Of a stretch of 30,654 bases of DNA, positions 7,845 through 15,206 are shown piece by piece. Source of the DNA: Caccovicinus sp964425595 (GTDB lineage: Bacteria; Bacillota; Clostridia; Lachnospirales; Lachnospiraceae); NCBI GenBank assembly GCA_964425595.1, contig CAYRMW010000029.1:1-30654 (forward strand), in the 5' to 3' direction. How positions within the stretch are numbered: position 1 is the first letter of the stretch; the number at the start of each line of letters is the position of its first letter. A program made the position numbers and the translations under genes. The notes beneath the pieces are model-generated. The model was not told where the DNA came from and ran no database searches. It worked only from the letters and a program-made list of their open reading frames with translations.

Positions 7845-8339
7845 ATGGCTTGCAAAAAACAGACCGTCCCGTTTGCCGGGACAAAGGAGCAGGAAGCGGC
7901 TCTGAAGGAAGCGATCGCCGCGCTGAAAGACACGCCTGGCGCGCTGATGCCCATTATGCAGAAGGCTCAGGGTATTTACGGATACCTGCCCATCGAGGTT
8001 CAGACCATGATTTCCGACGAGACGGGGATCCCGCTGGAAAAGATTTACGGTGTGGCGACGTTTTATTCGCAGTTTGCCCTTCAGCCAAAGGGAAAGTACA
8101 GGATTTCCGTCTGTCTTGGCACAGCGTGCTACGTTAAGGGTTCCGGAAACATTTTCTCCAAGCTGGAGGAGATCCTGGGGATCACCAACGGCGAATGTAC
8201 GCCGGACGGAAAATTTTCCCTGGATTCCTGCCGCTGCGTAGGCGCGTGCGGACTGGCTCCCGTCATGATGGTCAATGACGAGGTCTACGGCAGGCTGGTG
8301 CCGGACGATATCCCCGGGATCCTGGCGAAATATAACTGA
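7845..8339 (+). CDS. hydC: Hydrogenase NuoE-like subunit (HydC)
   Basis: A 164-residue thioredoxin-like [2Fe-2S] protein of the NuoE/24-kDa family. The ligands are C90 and C95 in 'CLGTACYVKGS', and C131 and C135 in 'CRCVGACGLAP'. The N-terminal helical bundle carries the family motif 'PIMQKAQGIYGYLP' and 'VATFYSQF'. In trimeric [FeFe]-hydrogenases HydC carries electrons next to the flavin subunit HydB. It has an AAGGAGGTTTCACC ribosome binding site and is the first gene of the operon hydC-ATPase-Trx/2Fe2S-hydB-hydA. A small GC-rich hairpin in the leader (around 7802-7824) precedes the site. Length is normal for the family. Confidence 0.92.
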   Translation: MACKKQTVPFAGTKEQEAALKEAIAALKDTPGALMPIMQKAQGIYGYLPIEVQTMISDETGIPLEKIYGVATFYSQFALQPKGKYRISVCLGTACYVKGSGNIFSKLEEILGITNGECTPDGKFSLDSCRCVGACGLAPVMMVNDEVYGRLVPDDIPGILAKYN

Positions 8340-8342
8340 TCG

Positions 8343-8900
8343 ATGATGCCGGAAATTTCCCTGAATATACTGGATATAGCGGAGAACTCTACCCGCGCGC
8401 AGGCGACGCTGGTGGAGATTTTGATTTGCGCGGATCAGGAAGCAGATTCGCTGACGGTGGTCATCGCGGACAATGGCTGCGGCATGACGCCGGAACAGAT
8501 CAGCCAGGTGACCGATCCCTTTTTTACCACCAGGACGACCAGAAAGGTGGGACTGGGCATTCCCTTTTACAAGTACGCGGCGGAGAGCACCGGGGGAAGC
8601 TTTTCGGTGCAGTCGAAGGAGGGAAAAGGGACGCGGGTGACGGCAGTGTTCGGGCTGTCCCACATTGACCGGATGCCGCTAGGCGACATCACCAGCACCA
8701 TACACACGCTGATCCTGTATCATCCGGAGACCGATTTTGTCTATACGTACCAGGTGGACGGAAGGGGATTTACCCTGGACACCAGGGAACTTAAGGAGAT
8801 TCTGGGCGATGTGCCCTTTACGGAGCCGGAGGTTTCTCAGTATATTTTTGATTTTCTTACGGAGAATAAACAAGAGGCGGATCAGGGCGCGATGATCTGA
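8343..8900 (+). CDS. GHKL ATP-binding protein in the hydrogenase operon
   Basis: A 185-residue protein with a histidine-kinase-type ATPase domain: N box 'ILDIAENSTRA', G1 box 'IADNGCGM', F box 'TDPFFTTR', and 'GLGIPFYKYAAESTGGSF' as the G2 region (residues 1-105). The remaining C-terminal part ('GDITSTIHTLILYHPETDFVY...') is specific to this family. It has no His-phosphoacceptor domain and no membrane segment. It begins three bases after the hydC stop without an obvious ribosome binding site, so it is probably translationally coupled. ATP-binding proteins of this type are a recurrent part of clostridial hydrogenase operons; their role is unproved, and a regulatory one is inferred. Confidence 0.82.
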   Translation: MMPEISLNILDIAENSTRAQATLVEILICADQEADSLTVVIADNGCGMTPEQISQVTDPFFTTRTTRKVGLGIPFYKYAAESTGGSFSVQSKEGKGTRVTAVFGLSHIDRMPLGDITSTIHTLILYHPETDFVYTYQVDGRGFTLDTRELKEILGDVPFTEPEVSQYIFDFLTENKQEADQGAMI

Positions 8901-8929
8901 CGCGCCGGAAGCCGGAACAGGAGGATGAC

Positions 8930-9307
8930 ATGAAAACGCTTGCTGAATTAAAAGCAATTCGCGACAAAATGCAGAGCCAGGTAGGCCTGCGTGCCGAGGA
9001 TCACAATCACATCCGCGTGGTGGTCGGCATGGCTACCTGCGGGATCGCGGCCGGAGCAAGGCCGGTGTTAAATACCCTCGCCAAGGAAGTGCAGGACAGA
9101 GGCCTTACCGATAAGGTGGCGGTAACCCAGACCGGATGTATCGGTTTGTGCCAGTATGAGCCGATCGTGGAGGTGATGGCTCCGGGCGAGCCGAAAGTCA
9201 CCTACATCAAGATGACCCCGGAGAAAGCGGTGGAGGTAGTCAACCGCCATCTGGCAGGCGGCCATGTGGTGGATGAGTACACTCTGGGCGCGGCTGACAT
9301 TAAATAA
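8930..9307 (+). CDS. Thioredoxin-like 2Fe-2S-type protein in hydrogenase operon (HydD-like)
   Basis: A 125-residue protein of the thioredoxin-like [2Fe-2S] ferredoxin family, similar in fold to the N-terminus of HydB. Cysteines C37 ('GMATCGIAAGA'), C70 and C74 ('QTGCIGLCQYEP') fall at three of the four usual ligand positions. The first ligand, which is Cys in HydB ('CGGTGC'), appears to be Val32 here. It may therefore bind an altered cluster or none. A clear AGGAGG site lies before the ATG, and hydB follows 14 bases after the stop. It is a common small accessory gene between the ATPase and hydB in these operons. Confidence 0.85.
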   Translation: MKTLAELKAIRDKMQSQVGLRAEDHNHIRVVVGMATCGIAAGARPVLNTLAKEVQDRGLTDKVAVTQTGCIGLCQYEPIVEVMAPGEPKVTYIKMTPEKAVEVVNRHLAGGHVVDEYTLGAADIK

Positions 9308-9321
9308 GGAGGAAGACCGAT

Positions 9322-11109
9322 ATGTATCGTTCACACGTGCTTGTCTGCGGCGGAACCGGATGTACTTCTTCGGGAAGTCCGCAGATCATTGAAAAACTGA
9401 ATGAAGAAATTGCCAGACAGGGACTGCAGGATGAGGTGGCGGTCATCCAGACCGGATGTCATGGCCTGTGCGCCCTGGGTCCCATTATGATCGTATATCC
9501 GGATGCCAGCTTCTATTCCATGGTTAAGGCAGAGGACATTCCGGAGATCGTTTCCGAGCATCTGTTAAAGGGACGCGTGGTGACCCGCCTTCTTTATAAA
9601 GAGACGGTGACCGCCAGCGGCGTCCGTGCCCTGATCGATACGGACTTTTACAAAAAGCAGCATCGCGTCGCCCTTCGCAACTGCGGTGTGATCAATCCGG
9701 AAGTCATCGATGAGTATATCGGAACCGGCGGCTATGAAGCGTTAGGCAGGGTGCTGACGGAAATGACCCCGGAGCAGGTGATCCAGACCCTCCTGGATTC
9801 CGGACTTCGCGGAAGAGGAGGCGGCGGCTTCCCCACCGGACTGAAGTGGAAGTTAGCCAGGCAGAATGACGGCGATCAGAAGTATGTCTGTTGCAACGCG
9901 GACGAGGGCGATCCCGGCGCGTTCATGGACCGTTCCGTTCTGGAAGGCGATCCCCATGTGGTACTCGAGGCCATGGCCATCGCGGGCTATGCCATCGGCG
10001 CCAATCAGGGGTATATCTATGTCCGCGCCGAGTATCCGATCGCGGTAGAGCGTCTGCAGATCGCCATCAAGCAGGCCAGAGAGTATAATCTTCTGGGAAA
10101 GGATATCTTCGGGACCGGATTTGACTTTGACATCGACCTTCGCCTGGGCGCGGGCGCTTTCGTCTGCGGCGAGGAGACGGCGCTGATGACATCGATCGAA
10201 GGAAAGCGCGGCGAGCCACGCCCGCGTCCGCCGTTCCCGGCACAGAAGGGTCTGTTCGGCAAGCCGACGATCCTGAACAACGTTGAAACCTATGCCAATA
10301 TCCCGCAGATCATCTTAAACGGACCGGAGTGGTTCGCCTCCATGGGCACGGAGAAGTCCAAGGGCACCAAGGTGTTCGCACTGGGCGGAAAGATCCACAA
10401 TACCGGCCTAGTGGAGATCCCGATGGGAACCACCCTGCGCGAGGTCATTGAGGAGATCGGCGGCGGCATCCCGAATGGAAAGAAATTCAAGGCGGCGCAG
10501 ACCGGCGGGCCTTCCGGCGGCTGCATCCCGGCGGAGCATTTCGACGTAGCCATCGATTACGACAACCTGATCGCCATCGGCTCCATGATGGGTTCCGGCG
10601 GACTGATCGTCATGGACGAAGATGACTGTATGGTGGATATCGCCAAGTTCTTCCTTGAGTTTACGGTGGAGGAGTCCTGCGGCAAATGTACGCCCTGCCG
10701 TGTGGGAACTAGAAGGATGCTGGAGATCCTGGAGAAGATCACCAAGGGTCAGGCCACCATGGACGATCTGGATAAGCTGGAGGAGCTCTGCTATTACATC
10801 AAGGATAATTCCCTCTGCGGTCTGGGACAGACGGCGCCGAACCCCGTGCTTTCCACCCTGCGCTACTTCCGGGACGAGTATGAGGCCCACATTAAGGAGA
10901 AGAGATGTCCGGCCGGCGTCTGCAAGGCTCTGCTCTCCTACGTGATCGACCGCGACAAGTGCCGCGGCTGTACGCTGTGCGCCAGGACCTGTCCGGCCGG
11001 CGCGATCATCGGCTCGGTCAAGAACCCGCATGTCATCGATCCGGACAAGTGCGTCAAGTGCGGCGCCTGTATGGAAAAATGCCGCTTCGGCGCCATTTAC
11101 AAGAAATAA
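9322..11109 (+). CDS. hydB: Hydrogenase NADH-binding flavoprotein subunit (HydB)
   Basis: A 595-residue NuoF-like subunit. Domains in order: an N-terminal thioredoxin-like [2Fe-2S] domain (C9, C14, C46, C50), the FMN/NADH-binding domain with 'GLRGRGGGGFPTGLKW' (about 161-176) and 'CNADEGDPGAFMDR', an SLBB domain, the [4Fe-4S] motif 'ESCGKCTPCRVG' (about 452-463), and a C-terminal pair of [4Fe-4S] motifs (CRGCTLCARTC, CVKCGACMEKC). This is the full layout of HydB in the trimeric hydrogenases, which take electrons from NADH and, in bifurcating members, from ferredoxin together. A GGAGGAAGACC-like ribosome binding site precedes the ATG. Bifurcation itself cannot be proved from sequence. Confidence 0.94.
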   Translation: MYRSHVLVCGGTGCTSSGSPQIIEKLNEEIARQGLQDEVAVIQTGCHGLCALGPIMIVYPDASFYSMVKAEDIPEIVSEHLLKGRVVTRLLYKETVTASGVRALIDTDFYKKQHRVALRNCGVINPEVIDEYIGTGGYEALGRVLTEMTPEQVIQTLLDSGLRGRGGGGFPTGLKWKLARQNDGDQKYVCCNADEGDPGAFMDRSVLEGDPHVVLEAMAIAGYAIGANQGYIYVRAEYPIAVERLQIAIKQAREYNLLGKDIFGTGFDFDIDLRLGAGAFVCGEETALMTSIEGKRGEPRPRPPFPAQKGLFGKPTILNNVETYANIPQIILNGPEWFASMGTEKSKGTKVFALGGKIHNTGLVEIPMGTTLREVIEEIGGGIPNGKKFKAAQTGGPSGGCIPAEHFDVAIDYDNLIAIGSMMGSGGLIVMDEDDCMVDIAKFFLEFTVEESCGKCTPCRVGTRRMLEILEKITKGQATMDDLDKLEELCYYIKDNSLCGLGQTAPNPVLSTLRYFRDEYEAHIKEKRCPAGVCKALLSYVIDRDKCRGCTLCARTCPAGAIIGSVKNPHVIDPDKCVKCGACMEKCRFGAIYKK

Positions 11110-11124
11110 GGGAGGGAAGAACAA

Positions 11125-12867
11125 ATGGAGAATATTACAATTAAAATCAACGGCATGGAAATTACCGCTCCAAAGGGTTCCACCATCCTGGAGGCAGCCA
11201 GACTGGCGCACATTGAGATCCCTACCCTGTGTTTCTTAAAGGAGATCAATGAGATCGGCGCGTGCCGGATCTGCGTAGTCGAAGTAAAGGGGGCCAGGAG
11301 CCTGGTGGCTTCCTGCGTCTACCCCATCAACGAAGGCATGGAGGTGTGGACCAATACGCCCCGGGTGCTGGAATCACGGAAAAAGACCCTGCAGCTCCTC
11401 CTTTCCAACCATGACCGGAAGTGCTTATCCTGTGTAAGGAGCGGCAACTGTGAACTTCAGCAGCTGGCTAAGGAGCTGGGCGTGGAGGATGAAGGCTACT
11501 ACGACGGCGCGAGGACGCCTTCGGAGATCGATGATTCCGCTGTCCATATGTTCCGGGATAATTCCAAGTGCATCCTCTGCCGCCGCTGCGTGGCGATGTG
11601 CGAGCAGGTTCAGGGCATCGGCGTGATCGGAGCGAACCAGAGAGGCTTCGCTACCAACATCGGCTCGGCTTTTGAGATGGGGCTTGGCGAGACCGCCTGC
11701 GTGTCCTGCGGCCAGTGCATCGCGGCATGTCCGACGGGCGCACTGTATGAAAAGTCCTGTATTGATGACGTGCTGGCGGCGGTCCAGGATCCGGACAAGC
11801 ATGTGATCGTGCAGACGGCTCCTGCTGTCCGCGCAGGGCTGGGCGAGGAATTCGGCTATCCCATCGGCACCGATGTCCAAGGCAAGATGGCGGCGGCCCT
11901 GCGCCGCATCGGCTTTGACCGGGTATTTGACACCAATTTCGCTGCGGATCTGACCATTATGGAAGAGGCACACGAATTCATCGACCGGGTGCAGAATGGC
12001 GGTGTCCTGCCGTTGATCACCTCCTGCTCCCCGGGCTGGGTAAAATACTGCGAGCACTATTTCCCGGAGATGACGGAGAATTTGTCCTCCTGCAAGTCGC
12101 CGCAGCAGATGTTCGGCGCCATTGCCAAGAGCTATTACGCGCAGAAGATGGGGATCGACCCGAAGAATATCGTGTCCGTATCCGTTATGCCCTGCACGGC
12201 GAAGAAGTTTGAGATCGGCCGTCCGGATGAGGACGCAAACGGCTGCCCGGATGTAGATTATTCCCTGACGACCAGAGAACTGGCCAGGATGATCCGAAAG
12301 CTTGGCATCCGCTTTTGCGACCTTCCGGATGAGGCGTTTGACGAGCCGCTGGGGATCGGTACCGGAGCGGCAGTGATCTTTGGCGCCACCGGCGGCGTCA
12401 TGGAGGCGGCCCTGCGCACGGCAGTGGAGACCCTGACCGGCGAGGAGCTTCCGAGCGTTGACTTTACCCAGGTCCGCGGCACGGAGGGCATCAAGGAAGC
12501 CACGTATTCGGTTGCCGGCATGGAGGTCAAGGTAGCCGTAGCTTCCGGCCTGGAAAATGCCAGAAAGCTGTTAAACATGGTAAAGAACGGCGAGGCGCAG
12601 TATCACTTTATCGAGATCATGGGATGCCCCGGCGGGTGCGTAAACGGCGGCGGACAGCCCCAGCAGCCGGGCCACGTCCGCAATACGACGGACATCCGGG
12701 CTCTGCGGGCCAGTGTGCTTTACCAGCTGGATCAGAAGAACGCCATCCGCAAGTCGCATGAGAATCCGGCCATCAAAGAGCTTTACGATACCTTCCTTGG
12801 AAAGCCGGGAAGCTCCATGGCGCATCACCTGCTCCATACCACCTACGTGAAGCGGAGCATTAATTAG
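11125..12867 (+). CDS. hydA: [FeFe]-hydrogenase catalytic subunit (HydA)
   Basis: A 580-residue catalytic subunit that reduces protons to H2 or oxidises H2. Domains in order: plant-type [2Fe-2S] (C36, C47, C50, C64), His/Cys-ligated [4Fe-4S] ('NHDRKCLSCVRSGNC', about 95-109), two [4Fe-4S] ferredoxin motifs (about 149-159 and 192-202), the H-cluster domain (about 225-510), and the small-subunit tail ('SMAHHLLHTTYVKRS'). The H-cluster loops are 'TSCSPGW' (299-305), 'MPCTAKKFE' (355-363) and 'MGCPGGCVNGGGQP' (499-512). The first loop has Ser302 where many hydrogenases have a second Cys. A GGGAGG site precedes the ATG, and the gene is the last of the hydrogenase subunits. Confidence 0.94.
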   Translation: MENITIKINGMEITAPKGSTILEAARLAHIEIPTLCFLKEINEIGACRICVVEVKGARSLVASCVYPINEGMEVWTNTPRVLESRKKTLQLLLSNHDRKCLSCVRSGNCELQQLAKELGVEDEGYYDGARTPSEIDDSAVHMFRDNSKCILCRRCVAMCEQVQGIGVIGANQRGFATNIGSAFEMGLGETACVSCGQCIAACPTGALYEKSCIDDVLAAVQDPDKHVIVQTAPAVRAGLGEEFGYPIGTDVQGKMAAALRRIGFDRVFDTNFAADLTIMEEAHEFIDRVQNGGVLPLITSCSPGWVKYCEHYFPEMTENLSSCKSPQQMFGAIAKSYYAQKMGIDPKNIVSVSVMPCTAKKFEIGRPDEDANGCPDVDYSLTTRELARMIRKLGIRFCDLPDEAFDEPLGIGTGAAVIFGATGGVMEAALRTAVETLTGEELPSVDFTQVRGTEGIKEATYSVAGMEVKVAVASGLENARKLLNMVKNGEAQYHFIEIMGCPGGCVNGGGQPQQPGHVRNTTDIRALRASVLYQLDQKNAIRKSHENPAIKELYDTFLGKPGSSMAHHLLHTTYVKRSIN

Positions 12868-12912
12868 CGCCTGGCGGCGAATAAAAATCAGAAGAGGAAG
12901 AAGGAAAAAGCA

Positions 12913-13788
12913 GTGAAAACGATCGGATTTATCGGAACCGGGATCATGGGAAGCTCCATGGTCCGCAATCTGATGAAGGCAGGCTATGAAGTGGCGGTGT
13001 ATAACCGGACCAAAGCCAAGGCAGACGACCTGGTGAAGGAAGGCGCGCTGTGGTGCGATTCACCGGAATCCTGCGCGAAGGGCAGGGATGTGGTGATCAC
13101 CATCGTGGGTTATCCGAAGGACGTGGAACAGGTTTACTTTGGCGAGCATGGCGTATTTGCGGGAGCGGACAAGGGAACCTGCCTGATCGATATGACTACC
13201 ACCAGCCCGAAGCTGGCCAGGGCGATCTATGAGAGAGGGAAAGAGAAAGGATTTTCCGTCCTGGATGCCCCGGTGACCGGAGGCGATTCCGGAGCCCGGG
13301 CGGGAACCCTGACCATTCTGGCCGGGGGCGATAAGGAGACGTTTGATCTGTGCCTGCCGGTTTTCCAGGCAATGGGGAAAGCCATTTATTATGAAGGCCC
13401 GGCAGGAAGCGGGCAGCACACCAAGATGTGCAATCAGATCGCCATCGCGGGAGCCTTAAGCGGCGCCTGCGAGGCTCTGGCCTATGCCCGGGCGGTAGGC
13501 CTTGACCCGGCCATCATGCTGGAATCCATCAGCACCGGAGCGGCGGGCAGCGCCCAGATGACGAATGTGGCTTCGCGGATCCTGAAGGATGATTACCAGC
13601 CGGGATTCTTTATCAAGCATTTCATTAAGGACATGAAGCTGGCGGAGGAAGAAGCAGAGACCGCGGGGGAGAAGCTTCCCGTGCTGGAATGTGTCCTGAA
13701 GATGTATGAGCAGCTTGAGGAAGAAGGCCAGGGCGATCTGGGAACCCAGGCCCTGATCCATTATTATGAGGAGGGGAATGTCGGTTAA
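12913..13788 (+). CDS. 3-hydroxyisobutyrate dehydrogenase-family NAD(P) reductase
   Basis: A 291-residue beta-hydroxyacid dehydrogenase. It has the Rossmann motif 'GFIGTGIMGSSM' at the N-terminus, the substrate-binding signature 'DAPVTGGDSGARAGTLTI' (about 118-135), the catalytic lysine K171 in 'GSGQHTKMCNQI', and an all-helical C-terminal half. The family includes tartronate semialdehyde reductase (GarR/GlxR), 3-hydroxyisobutyrate and 6-phosphogluconate-like dehydrogenases; which one this is cannot be decided. The start is GTG, preceded by an AGGAAGAAGGA stretch. It follows hydA by 45 bases and may be read with it. Across the AT-rich island lies an IlvD/Edd dehydratase that could act in the same sugar-acid pathway. 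Confidence 0.85.
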   Translation: MKTIGFIGTGIMGSSMVRNLMKAGYEVAVYNRTKAKADDLVKEGALWCDSPESCAKGRDVVITIVGYPKDVEQVYFGEHGVFAGADKGTCLIDMTTTSPKLARAIYERGKEKGFSVLDAPVTGGDSGARAGTLTILAGGDKETFDLCLPVFQAMGKAIYYEGPAGSGQHTKMCNQIAIAGALSGACEALAYARAVGLDPAIMLESISTGAAGSAQMTNVASRILKDDYQPGFFIKHFIKDMKLAEEEAETAGEKLPVLECVLKMYEQLEEEGQGDLGTQALIHYYEEGNVG

Positions 13789-13834
13789 TCCCGATGTTGA
13801 TCTCCTGCCAGGAAAGAAAGAGGCAGTTTTGGAG

Positions 13835-13878
13835 CGTTGATCCCCATAGGTACACAAGTGAACCTATGGGGATTAACG
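13835..13878. repeat. 44-bp imperfect palindrome at the island edge
   Basis: The arms 13835-13855 and 13858-13878 are complementary at 19 of 21 positions with a two-base centre, forming a very long hairpin around the core ATCCCCATAGGT/ACCTATGGGGAT. No U-run follows, so it is not a standard intrinsic terminator. It sits between the GC-rich reductase gene and the AT-rich island. Confidence 0.65.
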
Positions 13879-13890
13879 CCGTGTATGGGA

Positions 13891-13928
13891 GAAATCAGGG
13901 CCTGCGGAGAACCACAGACCCTGATTTC
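13891..13928. repeat. Second imperfect palindrome at the island edge
   Basis: Arms 13891-13907 and 13912-13928 are complementary at 15 of 17 positions (outer ten GAAATCAGGG/CCCTGATTTC perfect) with a four-base loop. It begins 12 bases after the first palindrome. The rest of the spacer (13929-14016) holds no gene, promoter or terminator that I recognise. Confidence 0.6.
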
Positions 13929-14016
13929 ATAACAAGCAGCCAGTGCCAGGCAGCTGTGGCCGCCACATTAATGAGCACATGAGAATGGATGTCTTTTGTT
14001 TATTTGCATACGATTT

Positions 14017-14550
14017 TTACAACACGACTTCTTCCTGCTGATAACCAGAATACTTGTCTATTTCGTTTTGCCAAAGCACACGGAGGGAATCTGAAATGCA
14101 TGCGCCTTTTCCGCGAGCAATCATTTCTTTCTCTCTCTCTGCAACAGGTTTTGTGTGCTTGGGATCAATGGGGTTGCTTTCCACAAAACGGAGAAAGTTC
14201 TTGAAACTGTTCGTCAAAGCCACTGGCGTACCGCCCTTCTCGTGATCCAGGAAGGCAATAATCCCATTCTCTAAGTTAATCGCAATCTGATTGCCGAAAG
14301 AGTCAAAGGCTATGGGCAGGAAATGGAATCCATCAACTTCGAGCGGGGTGGTTGAAGAATAACTATACTTCACATCCCCAATGCCATAGAAGGCCACAAT
14401 GTCAGAACTGATCTTCCCTACAGAAAAGGAAGTTTCGGGGGTATCTCCACCATTGTACTTTTCCAAAAAGTCTACAAAGTCTTCTGGAAGCGTCGAGCAA
14501 ATTGCAAGGATATCTTCCCTCTTTGCCGTTCCATACTTTGAAATTAGCAT
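14017..14550 (-). CDS. SMI1/KNR4 (SUKH) family immunity protein
   Basis: A 177-residue protein of the SUKH superfamily. The family pattern is visible as 'LPEDFVDFLEKYNGG' (21-35), 'FLPIAFDSFGNQIAINL' (77-93) and 'IAFLDHEKGG', followed by the C-terminal helix 'SFKNFLRFVE'. SUKH proteins are common immunity proteins in bacterial polymorphic toxin systems and often neutralise nuclease toxins by binding them. Here the ATG overlaps the stop of the toxin gene (TAATG), with an AAGGAGGG site in the toxin 3' end, giving the standard toxin-then-immunity order. The conserved block spans residues 21-120; the C-terminal 50 residues are charged and specific. It is the last gene of the island operon. Confidence 0.85.
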   Translation of the reverse strand: MLISKYGTAKREDILAICSTLPEDFVDFLEKYNGGDTPETSFSVGKISSDIVAFYGIGDVKYSYSSTTPLEVDGFHFLPIAFDSFGNQIAINLENGIIAFLDHEKGGTPVALTNSFKNFLRFVESNPIDPKHTKPVAEREKEMIARGKGACISDSLRVLWQNEIDKYSGYQQEEVVL

Positions 14551-15206
14551 TAGTTGCCCTCCTTATACATACTGTGACCGCCAGCGTGTGTAAACTCCTT
14601 GTGGTAGTCCTCTTTTACAAGCTGCATTACACCATTTTCCGTGTCATGATGTAATGCGTAGCCGTCAGGGATTTCAGTCAGGCCATATTCCTCTTCCAGC
14701 TTTTTTTTGTATAACATTTTATCCTTGTTACGGTCGCCGGTGAATTCGCCAATACTCAAATCGCCAATAACAGGATGCGTGGCTTCCGGAGGGAATTTCA
14801 CTTTTCCGTCAATGTATGGGACAGATTTGTTTTCAGCGTCCGTGTATGTCCAAACTGTTTTTCCGTCCGCCTGCTCGACCTTAATTGTGCCACTGTTCTT
14901 AAACCAAGTTTCTATGTCTGGAGCGCGGGATGGCTTGTCCTCATTGATCTCCTTATTCGTTTTTTCAAGGATCTTTTTCATGTCCTCCAGATTATCAAAC
15001 TCCGTCTGAGTGCCTTTGTCGGACGCATCTGATTTATTCTGTGCTTCAGCATCTTTTGGAACTTCCTTACTAAAAAAAGTATCCCAAAACAGTTTGGCGT
15101 CAGTAACAGATAAATCAAACTCAGGTTTAATTTTCTCAAAGTTAACAGAACGCTTGATTTCTGAAAACAGACCGACTTCAAGCGCTTCGACTGCAACCTC
15201 CTTCAT
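14550..15206 (-). CDS. HNH/EndoVII-fold toxin nuclease
   Basis: A 218-residue protein. The last 90 residues match the pattern of HNH/Endonuclease VII toxin nucleases of the LHH/WHH type: 'SVPYIDGKVKFP' (128-139), then 'YALHHDTENGVMQLV' with the HH pair at 186-187, and 'YHKEFTHAGGHSMY' with H202, H207 and H211. These histidines should bind a metal and attack phosphodiester bonds. The first 125 residues are charged, low in hydrophobics and unlike known trafficking domains; there is no signal peptide. The ATG overlaps the ATPase stop (TGATG) and has a GGGAGGAG site. The partner SUKH gene follows immediately. Activity is inferred from motifs; whether the target is DNA or RNA is not readable. Confidence 0.78.
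   Translation of the reverse strand: MKEVAVEALEVGLFSEIKRSVNFEKIKPEFDLSVTDAKLFWDTFFSKEVPKDAEAQNKSDASDKGTQTEFDNLEDMKKILEKTNKEINEDKPSRAPDIETWFKNSGTIKVEQADGKTVWTYTDAENKSVPYIDGKVKFPPEATHPVIGDLSIGEFTGDRNKDKMLYKKKLEEEYGLTEIPDGYALHHDTENGVMQLVKEDYHKEFTHAGGHSMYKEGN

Noticed and set aside
13835..13928. Intrinsic transcription terminator for the reductase gene
   Set aside because: Stems are strong but no U-run follows either one, and the stems are longer than typical terminators; kept as palindromic repeats with role open.
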